From: Bacteroidota bacterium
Lineage (GTDB): Bacteria; Bacteroidota; Bacteroidia; Palsa-965
Direction of reading: 5' to 3'
DNA length: 45,342 nt
NCBI GenBank assembly: GCA_013288325.1
Contig: JABDCB010000020.1
Location: forward strand, 1-45,342
The position numbers and the translations under genes are program-made. The notes under the pieces are model-generated. The model searched no databases. It was not told where the DNA came from and saw only the letters and a list, made by a program, of their open reading frames with translations. Each line of letters begins with the position of its first letter. The stretch's first letter is position 1. Positions 26,836 to 35,900 of this stretch are shown in pieces.

Positions 26836-28005
26836 TTATTTAATCGTAAAATAAAAAACAGCTCCCTTTCCCGGCTCCGATGTTACCCAAATTTCTCCTC
26901 CATGTCGCTCTACAATTTTCTTACATATTGCAAGTCCGATACCTGTTCCCGGATATTTGTCAACGCTATTGAGTCGCTGAAAGATGACAAATATCTTGTC
27001 AAAATACTCTTTTCTGATTCCAATCCCATTGTCTTTAATAGCAAACAGGTGATGCCCCCCTTTACGTTCTGCCGAAATGGAAATTACAGGGCTTTCTGCT
27101 CCTCTAAATTTTATCGCATTTCCGATAATATTTTGAAATAAAAGTCCTGTTAAAACAGGGTCGCAATATATATCGGGCAATTTGCTATACTGAATAATGG
27201 CCGAATTTTCCCGGATGCTACGATCCATATCCATTAATACTTCCGAAAGTATTTCACGAACGTTAATGTATTCGAAAGGTTTGATTCTGTTAACACGGGA
27301 ATACTCCAGAAGGCTGTTGATAAGAATTCGCATCCGGTTACTTCCGTCTACCGCAAAATCAATAAAGTCATTGGCATCCTGATCAAGCTGGTCTTTATAA
27401 CGGGAAGCAAGTAATTGAATATAGCTGTTTATCATTCTCAACGGTTCCTGTAAATCATGGGATGCGACATAAGCAAATTGCTCGAGTTCGCTATTAGACC
27501 GGATAAGTTCTTTTGTTTTGTTTGATAATTCTTCTTGTACTTGCCTAAGCTGATTTTCCGTTTCCTTTTGAATGTAAAAAAAAACTTTAACTGCAGCTTC
27601 CTGAACGATGGTGTAATAATTTTCCAGCTCAGTCATTATAAGGATTGCTTCTGAAGTAATGGAAGTGTAAAGTCCGAGATAACTCAACATTATTTTTTTC
27701 TGCAAAGCATAGGTTAAAACCAGATCGGAGGGCTCAATGTCGTTTCGGGAAATGCCTGGCATTTTATTTTCTTCCCAAAGTTTCAGGTTTATTCCGGCAT
27801 TATGGAGGGCTGTATCGTCAATAAGTGAATCAAGAAAATGCAAATTACGGTTCATAGACATATGAAGCAGTTGCTCTTCCGTCAGGTCTTTGAAGAACTT
27901 CATTACCGGTATATTCATTTCCCTTGCCAGGGCAATGCTGTCCTGGCTGTAAGGAATAAGTTTTTCATTTTTTAAAAATGCCGCGAACGTTTTCAGATTC
28001 TTCAT
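26836..28005 (-). CDS. Soluble sensor histidine kinase with unrecognised N-terminal domain
   Basis: 389 residues without membrane segments. The N-terminal 130 residues (LKTFAAFLKNEKLIPYSQDS, LTEEQLLHMSMNRNLHFLDS) are helical and match no domain I can name. A coiled-coil linker of about 25 residues precedes HisKA with His183 (YVASHDLQEPLRMINSYIQ) and HATPase with NIIGNAIKFRG, KDNGIGI and PGTGIGLAICKKIVERHGGE. It lies 14 bases behind the Rcp1-type receiver gene at 28020-28469, which is transcribed first, so the two form a kinase/regulator pair. The lack of TM segments and PAS suggests a cytoplasmic signal. Confidence 0.92.
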   Translation of the reverse strand: MKNLKTFAAFLKNEKLIPYSQDSIALAREMNIPVMKFFKDLTEEQLLHMSMNRNLHFLDSLIDDTALHNAGINLKLWEENKMPGISRNDIEPSDLVLTYALQKKIMLSYLGLYTSITSEAILIMTELENYYTIVQEAAVKVFFYIQKETENQLRQVQEELSNKTKELIRSNSELEQFAYVASHDLQEPLRMINSYIQLLASRYKDQLDQDANDFIDFAVDGSNRMRILINSLLEYSRVNRIKPFEYINVREILSEVLMDMDRSIRENSAIIQYSKLPDIYCDPVLTGLLFQNIIGNAIKFRGAESPVISISAERKGGHHLFAIKDNGIGIRKEYFDKIFVIFQRLNSVDKYPGTGIGLAICKKIVERHGGEIWVTSEPGKGAVFYFTIK

Positions 28006-28019
28006 CCTTAAGCATTTTG

Positions 28020-28469
28020 CTAATCCATGGAGGGTAAAATGACAATGTTTAACCAGAAATTTTCGATGGATTTAACAACTGAAATAAACTGATTGAAATC
28101 AACGGGTTTGGTAATATAGCAATTGGCGTGATGTGAGTACATGTTCAGAATATCTCTTTCGGCGGAAGAAGTAGTGAGTACAATAACGGGAATCAGCATC
28201 AGGAGTGGGTCCGCTTTTATTTCTGACAAGACTTCCCTTCCGTCTTTTTTTGGTAGATTCAAATCCAGGAGAATTATGTCTGGTGTAGCTGCATGGCTGA
28301 ACTCTCCTGTTTTTTTAAGGTATTGAATGGCCTGTTCTCCATCCATTACTACATTTAATTCATTTCTTATTTTGCCCTCTTTAAGCACTTCTTTGGTAAG
28401 CCTGATGTCGCCGGGGTTGTCTTCTATAAGAAGAATATTGATTGCTCTGTCTTTCCCTATTTTTTTCAT
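28020..28469 (-). CDS. Rcp1-type single-domain response regulator
   Basis: 149 residues, one receiver domain without output. Acidic pocket in [17 protein letters not shown], phosphoacceptor Asp69 in [17 protein letters not shown], Thr/Ser in [13 protein letters not shown] and Lys in [12 protein letters not shown]. The longer beta3/alpha3 region ([19 protein letters not shown]) is typical of the Rcp1 family that partners bacteriophytochrome-like kinases. The kinase gene at 28005 starts 14 bases after its stop, and its catalytic domain has the matching type. It probably acts as a phosphorelay or protein-interaction switch. Confidence 0.93.
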   Translation of the reverse strand: MKKIGKDRAINILLIEDNPGDIRLTKEVLKEGKIRNELNVVMDGEQAIQYLKKTGEFSHAATPDIILLDLNLPKKDGREVLSEIKADPLLMLIPVIVLTTSSAERDILNMYSHHANCYITKPVDFNQFISVVKSIENFWLNIVILPSMD

Positions 28470-28840
28470 AATTTATTTTTTGCATCCTGGTTAAACACAC
28501 ACTTTTTTATGCGCCGGTTTTCAGGAAAATACTTGCTTTAATAGATGCGACCACTTTTTATGTCAGTTATGTGCCGGATAACACCGAACGGCCTGTTTCA
28601 TAAGATACCTGCTTCGTTATAGGCAATGAGCAGGCATTTGGGGTATAACGCTTTATATTCGTGGAACGTCGAAAATGGTAAAAAAATGGGAGGAATCGGT
28701 GAGTGAATCAAAATCATGGTTGAACAGATTCATTTGTAGGTTGATGAAGCAAACTTGACAAATACAAAATTTTCAGGCTGCTGCATTCCAATACGCCAAC
28801 TGCTGGGGTTGGGCTGGCGTAAAATACTTTTCCCGCTTTT
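28470..28840. other. Intergenic stretch upstream of the Rcp1-type gene
   Basis: 371 bases between the LytTR regulator's stop and the Rcp1-type gene's start, both minus strand. No ORF is convincing. An inverted repeat TACGCCA (28792-28798) and TGGCGTA (28815-28821) could be a weak terminator for the LytTR gene or an operator; it has no T-run on the minus strand. No clear promoter element is seen. Confidence 0.4.
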
Positions 28841-29533
28841 TTACAGGAAATTTAACCGGGAAAGAAAGTTGTCTTTATATAACGATCCCACAGGAATCAG
28901 TTTATTTCCTATACTGATGACATTGTCGTCAATACTGCTGATGTGCTCCAGCTGAATGATATAGGAGCGATGGATTCGGTGAAATTTGTCGGCCGGTAAT
29001 TTCTTTTCCAGCGATTTTAAGGTAATATGAAGTGTGTAATTGCCTTCGATGGTATGAAAGGTTACATAGTCGCCAAGGGCTTCAATCCACAATATATCTT
29101 TTACAGGCACCTTATTCAAGAGTGCATTTTTCTTTAGGAAAAGATAATCCTGGTTAAATGTACCAGCTTGTTTATTCATCTGGTCATAAAAGGCTTTTGC
29201 TTTTTCTACGGATTTGAGAAGTTTTGAAAACTCGATGGGTTTTACAAGATAATCTACTACATCATGTTCAAATGCTTCCAGTGCATACTGTGTATGTGAT
29301 GTGGTAAGGATTACCAGGGGCGACGGAGAAAGACTCTTGAGCAGAGCCAAGCCATTCATTCCCGGCATTTCTATATCCAGAAACAGAAGATCCACTTTCT
29401 CAGTTTTCAATGCTTCCGTTACTTCCGGAGCATTATTGCAGGTTTTTATCAGTCGCAGATAGCTGATCTGATTCACCATATGTTTCAGAACACTGGATGA
29501 CATTTCTTCGTCATCGACTATTATACAGTCCAT
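28841..29533 (-). CDS. LytTR-family response regulator
   Basis: 230 residues. Receiver about 1-118: MDCIIVDDEEMSSSVLKHMV, Asp53 in LLFLDIEMPGMNGLALL, Lys in VVDYLVKPIEFSKLL. The LytTR DNA-binding domain covers about 130-230 (FLKKNALLNKVPVKDILWIE, YVTFHTIEGNY, FHRIHRSYIIQLEHI). LytTR regulators bind direct repeats upstream of targets and usually pair with LytS/AlgZ-type kinases; no such kinase gene is adjacent. Transcription may be independent of its neighbours. The regulator at 30705 shares about the same plan, including Asp53 and the spacing of the DNA-binding motifs, so the two look like paralogues. Confidence 0.95.
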   Translation of the reverse strand: MDCIIVDDEEMSSSVLKHMVNQISYLRLIKTCNNAPEVTEALKTEKVDLLFLDIEMPGMNGLALLKSLSPSPLVILTTSHTQYALEAFEHDVVDYLVKPIEFSKLLKSVEKAKAFYDQMNKQAGTFNQDYLFLKKNALLNKVPVKDILWIEALGDYVTFHTIEGNYTLHITLKSLEKKLPADKFHRIHRSYIIQLEHISSIDDNVISIGNKLIPVGSLYKDNFLSRLNFL

Positions 29534-29841
29534 GGAGGTTGTTTTAAAAGGTATGAATTGCGTCAGTCTGTGTGGTGAAGAAGGAATAAACTCATTCTTT
29601 TTACTCAGAATTACAAATAAGGTTTCTCTTTTTTTCTAACTGTTTATCGATCAAATGAGTAAAATAAAATAGAAACCACCTGTTTATACAGATGGTTTCT
29701 GAGAATTCATTTTTACGACTGGGTTATAATCGAAGGTTCCGAAAAATAAAGAATTCATATTAATTGCTTTATTCCGCATCGGGCTTCCCTTGTTCCGTTT
29801 TCTTTTTAATTTCCCTTCTTTAGGGTGCTTATTCCTGGGTA
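29534..29841. other. Intergenic stretch with a terminator
   Basis: 308 bases between the phasin-like gene and the LytTR gene, both minus. It holds the hairpin at 29671-29700. A 61-codon minus-strand ORF (29684-29869) overlaps both the hairpin and the phasin-like gene's end and is very basic; I do not accept it. The LytTR promoter should lie at 29540-29670, but no good consensus is visible. Confidence 0.5.
29671..29700 (-). terminator. Putative terminator of the phasin-like gene
   Basis: Arms AGAAACCACCTG (29671-29682) and CAGATGGTTTCT (29689-29700), one G-T pair, six-base loop. On the minus strand it is followed by ATTTTATTTT. It lies about 140 bases beyond the gene's stop. Confidence 0.6.
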
Positions 29842-30447
29842 TTACCCGCGTCCGTCCTGAATCCACCATGATTCAATGGTTTTGTTAATCGTTTGCAGAT
29901 TGTGCGTATGGAATTCATTAAACAGTTCCAGTTGAGCCCATACCTGCTCTGTAAATTCCCTGTTAAAAGTTATGGTTGATTCTGCATGTTTGTCATATGC
30001 ATTCCCAAGAGTTTTCATACTATCAAGCAATACATTTACACACACTTTGAAATTATCTTCGACCACTTTATACAGGGCTTCGCTTTCTTGCATGTTTTCA
30101 TTTAAAGAAAGAGATTCTTTGAGTGCATCCATGAGCCTCATATTACATTCGTGGAGCAGGATAATGTGTTTGTTACTTATCTCTATTATGTCCTTAACAG
30201 ATTCCTCTGCCACTTCTGTGTTCTTATGGATCACTTTTCTCATGGTATCCAGGGTTTCAGGACTAGGTCCAATAGGTCCGGAAGTGCTCAGCAAATCTGC
30301 TGCAATCTCTTTTTGAGTATGAAGCGCTTTCTCAACCCATTGTGAGTTTATCCTGATTAATTCCTCTACCGAGTTACGTTTCGCATCTGTGTTTTTTTTT
30401 GACGAAGCGTCTTTTTTTTCAAGTATTTCAGCACCAGTGTTTTTCAT
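29842..30447 (-). CDS. Alpha-helical phasin-like protein, function unknown
   Basis: 201 residues, almost entirely helical and without signal peptide or membrane segments. The first 25 residues are Lys/Asp/Ser-rich. Helices include VEELIRINSQWVEKALHTQK, MRKVIHKNTEVAEESVKDII and YKVVEDNFKVCVNVLLDSMK. Amphipathic helices, a Pro/Gly break (STSGPIGPSPE) and a short charged N-terminus recall phasins or proteins with phasin-like coiled coils, but no defining motif is present. It lies between two LytTR regulators and is divergent from the one at 30705, so it may be a target of one of them (inference). A TAnnTTTG element precedes it. Confidence 0.7.
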   Translation of the reverse strand: MKNTGAEILEKKDASSKKNTDAKRNSVEELIRINSQWVEKALHTQKEIAADLLSTSGPIGPSPETLDTMRKVIHKNTEVAEESVKDIIEISNKHIILLHECNMRLMDALKESLSLNENMQESEALYKVVEDNFKVCVNVLLDSMKTLGNAYDKHAESTITFNREFTEQVWAQLELFNEFHTHNLQTINKTIESWWIQDGRG

Positions 30448-30485
30448 GGCGATTAGTTAAAAGGGTTAACCTTATTTGAAGTCCT

Positions 30486-30493
30486 CAAAGATA
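30486..30493 (-). promoter_or_regulatory. Candidate -7 element for the phasin-like gene
   Basis: On the minus strand TATCTTTG, a full match to TAnnTTTG, 39-46 bases upstream of the ATG. The -33 element is not evident. Confidence 0.45.
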
Positions 30494-30704
30494 GACAGCA
30501 TCTGGCCTTCATTATTGGATTTTGTGACCGATGGTATCATAACCAGTTTAGTTTGGCATATTATAAGGATTGTTCGTATATAAAACATTAAATATATTTT
30601 TTTGCAATAACATATTATAAGTAATGAAATTTATGCTACAGGACATCTTTAAATTGTTTAAATTTGTTTTATACCCCTGTTTGTGTAGCATTGCAATATC
30701 TAAA

Positions 30705-31397
30705 ATGATGAATTGTATTATTGTTGATGATGATAAGCTGGTAAGGAGCTTTATGGAGATGTTGGTAAAACGAACCCCAACCTTAAACCTTGTAGGCGTT
30801 TGTTCATCAGCTTCAGAGGCTCTTAAAGTACTTGTTAAAGAACAAGTGGAACTTATTTTACTTGATATCGATATGCCTGGAATGAGTGGCATTCAATTGC
30901 TCAACTATTTTAACAGGGATCAGATTCAGATCATATTTATCACATCCAGTGAGGAGCATGCTGTGAAAGCATTTGATCTGGAAGCGACCGATTATCTGGT
31001 TAAGCCTGTTTCAGAGGAGCGATTTCTGAAAGCAATAATGCGTACCCAGAAAAGGAAAAAAAGCAGTGAAGAGCTGCAACAAAGTGAGGATCTTTTTGTA
31101 AAAGTCAATAACCGCCTGGTGCGGATTGGCATGAACAATATCCTCTATATTGAGGGTCTGGCGAATCATGTTTCAATCAATACCAAGGACGGGAAACGTC
31201 ACATTGTATTGTCAACGCTCAAATCCATCGAATCCCGCCTTTCTCAGGATAAATTTATGCGTATCCACAATTCGCATATTGTGAGTATAGATAAAATCTC
31301 CGCTATTGAAGACAATGTAGTGATTATCGAAAAGATTGCGCTACCGGTAAGCCGCTCTCACAAGAAAGAGTTGCTTGCAAAATTAAAAACTGTTTAG
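30705..31397 (+). CDS. LytTR-family response regulator
   Basis: 230 residues from ATG 30705, or 229 from the adjacent ATG 30708. The open frame extends to 30624, but the extra residues precede the receiver's first strand and do not resemble it. Receiver: MNCIIVDDDKLVRSFMEMLV, Asp53 (counted from 30708) in LILLDIDMPGMSGIQLL, Lys in ATDYLVKPVSEERFL. LytTR domain in the second half: FVKVNNRLVRIGMNNILYIE, HVSINTKDGKRH, FMRIHNSHIVSIDKISAIED. The signature of the DNA-binding beta strands is complete. No kinase gene is next to it. It is a paralogue of the regulator at 28841 on the other strand and faces away from the phasin-like gene. Confidence 0.93.
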   Translation: MMNCIIVDDDKLVRSFMEMLVKRTPTLNLVGVCSSASEALKVLVKEQVELILLDIDMPGMSGIQLLNYFNRDQIQIIFITSSEEHAVKAFDLEATDYLVKPVSEERFLKAIMRTQKRKKSSEELQQSEDLFVKVNNRLVRIGMNNILYIEGLANHVSINTKDGKRHIVLSTLKSIESRLSQDKFMRIHNSHIVSIDKISAIEDNVVIIEKIALPVSRSHKKELLAKLKTV

Positions 31398-31573
31398 AGC
31401 AGTTTTTCTTCCTTCTCCTTTCCCGATTCCCATTCAAATACAACCAATGATCATTTTTATCCTGCCGGGTATCACAATGTCGGTTGTTCTGCTTATGCCT
31501 ATAGTATATTTGAGTTGAATTGAATGAAAAGTGTCTGCGCATGGTTATGCAGATCGTTACCAAAATACCCCGC

Positions 31574-31813
31574 ATGACAGATAAAGCGTATACCAAATGG
31601 AAGTTGACCGTTCAATATCAAGGACGAAAAATGGATGTAATCAGTAGTAAAGAGACTTCACAGGAAGCTCAACGCCAAACACTCAAACGCTTTCCTCAGG
31701 CACAGATTCTGGATGTGTCAAAGTATAAACTTAAAGTGGAGAAAGAAGAGCAAGAGGATTTGTTGTCAGGCTCTGTATCCCTGAAACGCCGCAAGTCGAA
31801 AAAGAACACCTGA
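31574..31813 (+). CDS. Small basic protein, unknown function
   Basis: 79 residues from ATG 31574 (MTDKAYTKWKLTVQYQGRK). The frame has other possible starts at 31547, 31541 (ATG) and 31520 (TTG). The pattern strand (KWKLTVQYQGRKMDVIS), helix (SQEAQRQTLKRFPQAQ), strand (ILDVSKYKLKVE) suggests a small alpha/beta fold, followed by a basic tail (SLKRRKSKKNT). I recognise no family with certainty. Two further small genes (DUF3606-like and CBS) follow on the same strand. Confidence 0.6.
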   Translation: MTDKAYTKWKLTVQYQGRKMDVISSKETSQEAQRQTLKRFPQAQILDVSKYKLKVEKEEQEDLLSGSVSLKRRKSKKNT

Positions 31814-31895
31814 ATAGTTAGGATTGTTCCGATAGTGATTCTGCCGAATTGCCATATAGTAAAGGGAAATTGAAATCAAACGCATCAGTTAAACC

Positions 31896-32051
31896 ATGCG
31901 CCCAATTCTAAAAAAACAAGTGAATATCCGCTGTGAATATGACCGTGCCGAATGGTGCAAAGTGTTCAAATGTTCAGAGCGCGATCTGCGCAGGGCAGTG
32001 AGAAAAGTTGGAGGAAATGTGATTGCCGTCTGCCTGTTTCTCCGGAAGTGA
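31896..32051 (+). CDS. DUF3606-like small protein
   Basis: 51 residues, short enough to be missed by most length cut-offs. The sequence has VNIRCEYDRAEWCKVFKCS followed by ERDLRRAVRKVGGNV and AVCLFLRK. This matches the DUF3606 pattern: an N-terminal V(N/D)I..(D/E)YE strand, a W in the first helix, a helix-turn-helix-like FxCSxxxLxxAVxKVG segment and a short last helix. DUF3606 proteins are small and common in stress and signalling contexts of Proteobacteria and Bacteroidota; no activity is known. Three Cys residues (13, 21, 26, counting from Met1) are unusual for the family. The CBS gene begins 111 bases later. Confidence 0.65.
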   Translation: MRPILKKQVNIRCEYDRAEWCKVFKCSERDLRRAVRKVGGNVIAVCLFLRK

Positions 32052-32162
32052 CCCCTACTTTATTCTTCTTTTGGGAAAACAAGCATTGTTTTCGGCCAAA
32101 CGGTACCCGGCTTCCGTTCATAAACCGGGAAATTCAAACCAGATCATAAAAACACAACTGAA

Positions 32163-32642
32163 ATGAAAACGATAAGAGAAATAATGGTGGCTCTGCCGCA
32201 GCAATGTACACGGAATGAATCACTAAAGGAGATCGTCCTCCGGATGGATAAGTCAAATATTGGCTGTTTGCCCGTAGTTGATGAATCCAAAAAAGTAATT
32301 GGTATTATAACAGACCGGGATGTTGCTCTTGCTTTGTGCAGAGGAGATAAACGGGTGGAAGATCTGAAAGTACATGAAGTGATGACCGCCAAAGTTCATA
32401 CTATCAGGCCGGAAGATCATACCGTATCTGCGCTCAAAATGATGCGAACAATGCGCGTAGGCCGATTGCCTGTTGTGGATGAAGAGCAGCGTCTTAAGGG
32501 AATGGTAAGTCTGAACCGGATACTTCGTAATAATTATGGAACCGAAGAAGCACCGGAGCTGGAATATGCGGGAGCCGAAAATATCCTGAATACACTTCAT
32601 TCCATAGCTGAACGAAACAGCTTACATTATATGGAAAGTTAA
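32163..32642 (+). CDS. CBS-pair domain protein
   Basis: 159 residues, two tandem CBS motifs and little else. CBS1 is at about 1-58 (TIREIMVALPQQCTRNESLK, then GCLPVVDESKKVIGIITDRD) and CBS2 at about 70-128 (VHEVMTAKVHTIRPEDHTVS, then GRLPVVDEEQRLKGMVSLNR). Such stand-alone CBS pairs bind adenine nucleotides and act as energy or stress sensors. A short acidic C-terminal tail follows. A strong terminator lies 21 bases after the stop, so the unit ends here. It sits directly in front of the giant hybrid kinase gene, which has its own upstream region. Confidence 0.92.
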   Translation: MKTIREIMVALPQQCTRNESLKEIVLRMDKSNIGCLPVVDESKKVIGIITDRDVALALCRGDKRVEDLKVHEVMTAKVHTIRPEDHTVSALKMMRTMRVGRLPVVDEEQRLKGMVSLNRILRNNYGTEEAPELEYAGAENILNTLHSIAERNSLHYMES

Positions 32643-32662
32643 TGCAAAAGAGCAGCTCTTAG

Positions 32663-32699
32663 TAAAAATCCCGCCATACCCTCCCTGGCGGGATTTTTA
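32663..32699 (+). terminator. Terminator after the CBS gene
   Basis: Perfect 14-base arms, TAAAAATCCCGCCA (32663-32676) and TGGCGGGATTTTTA (32686-32699), around a nine-base loop. The T-run is within the second arm. It separates the CBS gene from the hybrid kinase. Confidence 0.9.
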
Positions 32700-32974
32700 T
32701 GTTGTTGATGTTTTTTTTAAAGAAACATATTAAAATACATATTGAAATGAATAGGAAGGAATGAAAGTTCCTTTACCTGTTTTCCTGATTATGTATCCAA
32801 CTATCAGGTATTTTATTCCATCCGTCACAAATACCAAAATAGAGTATTGAATAGGTTTATATTTAGATAAGGGTACACTACAACATCCAACCTGTTTCAA
32901 AATACTTCGTTCTTTTATTTTAATAAGGATGAATGCTGTTGTCGTCTTGTTAATCCGGATATAAAAAGAATCCC
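32700..32974. other. Leader region of the giant hybrid kinase
   Basis: 275 AT-rich bases between the CBS terminator and the kinase ATG. It must contain the promoter, but I see no full TAnnTTTG. AAGGAA and TTCCTT form a short inverted repeat near 32756-32773. No ORF. Confidence 0.4.
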
Positions 32975-35900
32975 ATGACTACGAAAATGAAAAATGGAAA
33001 AGCCACTCCACAGCAGACACATGCTAGCAATGGTAATGGTCATGAGCATTTTGAGAACGGAAGCATTTTGAGCGATGCGGAGCTGTTCCGTATTCTTATG
33101 CAGGTGAGGAACGGAAATTTTTCTGTCCGGATGCCTGCTGATCAGCTGGGACTCAAAGGTAAAATATGCGATACCCTCAACGAAATTATTGAGTTGAATG
33201 AGCGGATGGTCGTGGAATTTGAAAAGGTTGGAAACAGTATAGGTAAACAAGGTAAACTGACCAAACGAGTGGAACTGGACGGAGCAAAAGGTTCCTGGGG
33301 CTCTTGCGTGGATTCTGTAAATACACTCATTTCCGACCTGGTACATCCTACCATTGAAATAGCACACGTAATCACATCGGTGGCAAAAGGCAACCTGTCA
33401 CAACAAATGCCTTTGGATATAGAAGGCCATGCACTGCAAGGGGAGTTTTTAAGAATTGCGAAAGAGGTAAACGGAATGGTGAAACAGCTCAATCTGTTTT
33501 CCATGGAAGTAACCCGGGTAGCCAGAGAGGTGGGAACAGAAGGAAAGCTTGGTGGTCAGGCAAAGGTAAAAGGGGTGGGTGGTGTATGGAAGGATTTGAC
33601 CGATAGTGTAAACCGGATGGCGAGTAACCTTACCGGACAAGTGCGGAATATTGCCGATGTAACAACAGCGGTGGCCAAGGGCGACCTTTCCAAAAAGATT
33701 ACGGTAGACGTAAAAGGAGAAATCCTGGAATTAAAAAACACCATCAATACGATGGTGGATCAGCTCAACTCCTTTGCATCGGAAGTAACCCGCGTGGCAA
33801 GGGAAGTGGGAACAGAAGGTAAGCTTGGCGGACAAGCACATGTAAAAGGTGTTGGTGGTACCTGGAAAGATTTAACGGATAGTGTAAACCAGATGGCCAG
33901 CAACCTGACCGGGCAAGTACGGAATATTGCTGAAGTTACAACCGCAGTTGCCAAAGGCGATCTTTCTAAAAAAATTACGGTAGATGTAAGAGGTGAGATT
34001 CTGGAGCTGAAAAATACCATCAATACGATGGTGGATCAGCTGAACTCCTTCGGATCAGAAGTAACACGGGTGGCACGTGAAGTAGGATCGGAAGGCAAAC
34101 TGGGAGGACAGGCCAAAGTAAAAGGGGTAGGTGGTGTGTGGAAAGATTTGACAGACAGTGTAAACCAGATGGCCAGTAACCTTACCGGCCAGGTACGGAA
34201 TATTGCAGAAGTAACGACGGCTGTAGCCAAAGGCGATTTGTCCAAAAAAATTACGGTAAACGTAGAAGGAGAAATTCTGGAGCTGAAAAACACGATTAAT
34301 ACAATGGTTGATCAGCTCAACTCGTTTGGTGCTGAAGTAACCCGGGTAGCACGGGAAGTAGGATCGGAAGGTAAGCTGGGAGGACAAGCCAAAGTAAAAG
34401 GGGTGGGTGGTACCTGGAAAGATTTGACGGACAGTGTAAACCAAATGGCCAGCAATCTGACGGGTCAGGTACGTAATATTGCCGAAGTAACAACGGCAGT
34501 TGCGAACGGCGATCTTTCCAAAAAAATCACCGTAACAGTTGAAGGAGAAATCCTGGAACTAAAAAAGACCATCAATACGATGGTGGATCAGCTCAACTCA
34601 TTCTCCTCCGAAGTAACGCGTGTAGCACGGGAAGTGGGAACAGAAGGTAAACTGGGTGGTCAGGCCCAGGTAAAAGGAGTAGGAGGCACCTGGAAAGATT
34701 TGACAGATAGTGTAAATCAAATGGCCAGTAACCTGACCGGCCAGGTACGGAATATTGCGGAAGTAACAACAGCGGTAGCGAAAGGTGACCTCTCCCGCCA
34801 AATTACAGTGGATGTTAAAGGCGAAATTCTGGAACTAAAGAATACCATCAATACCATGGTGGATCAGCTGAACTCATTTGCATCAGAAGTTACACGGGTG
34901 GCATTGGAGGTGGGTACGGAAGGTAAACTGGGCGGACAAGCTCAGGTAAAAGGAGTAGGCGGTACCTGGAAAGATTTAACGGACAGTGTAAACCAGATGG
35001 CCAGCAACCTCACTGGTCAGGTACGGAATATTGCGGAAGTAACAACAGCGGTAGCGAAAGGCGACCTTTCCAAGAAGATAACGGTAGATGTAAAAGGCGA
35101 AATTCTGGAGCTTAAAATCACGATCAATACGATGGTGGATCAGCTCAACTCGTTTGCTTCCGAAGTAACACGTGTAGCAAGGGAGGTAGGAACAGAAGGT
35201 AAGCTGGGCGGACAGGCTGATGTGCCCGGTGTAGCCGGAACCTGGAAAGATTTGACAGACAGTGTAAACCAAATGGCCGGTAACCTGACTGCTCAGGTAC
35301 GTAATATAGCGGATGTGGCTATTGCGGTGGCAAGCGGTGATATGTCGCGTAAAATTACAGTAGATGTACGTGGAGAAATTCTCCAGCTCAAGGAAACACT
35401 CAATACCATGGTGGATCAGCTCCGGGCTTTTGCTTCGGAAGTGACACGGGTGGCTCGTGAAGTAGGTACCGAAGGAAAACTGGGAGGACAAGCTAATGTG
35501 CCGGGTGTTGCAGGCACCTGGAAAGATTTGACCGACAGTGTAAACCAGATGGCAGGTAACCTTACTGCTCAGGTACGGAATATTGCGGATGTAACCATTG
35601 CCGTTGCCAACGGGGATATGTCCAAAAAAATTACGGCTGATGTACGCGGCGAAATTCTTCAGCTGAAAGAAACCATCAATACCATGGTGGATCAGCTCCG
35701 GGCCTTTGCTTCTGAAGTAACACGGGTAGCACGCGAAGTAGGTACCGACGGGAAGCTGGGAGGGCAGGCATTTGTACCCGGTGTTGCAGGAACATGGAAA
35801 GATTTGACAGATAGTGTAAACGGAATGGCAGGTAACCTCACTGCTCAGGTACGTAACATTGCCGAAGTAACAAAAGCGGTGGCCAGCGGCGACCTTTCCA

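Noticed and set aside
28792-28821. Inverted repeat TACGCCA / TGGCGTA as a terminator of the LytTR gene
   Set aside because: No T-run follows on the minus strand and the stem is only seven bases; function cannot be claimed.
29684-29869. 61-codon minus-strand ORF overlapping the end of the phasin-like gene
   Set aside because: It starts inside a gene, crosses a terminator hairpin, is very basic and shows no domain; it is most likely chance.
30593-30604. T-run ending TTTGC upstream of the LytTR regulator as a -7 element
   Set aside because: Seven Ts follow the last A, so TA and TTTG are two bases too far apart for TAnnTTTG.
33142-35491. Many long open frames on the minus strand through the HAMP array
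   Set aside because: They recur every 276 bases with the same composition and are mirror images of the repeated plus-strand coding sequence.
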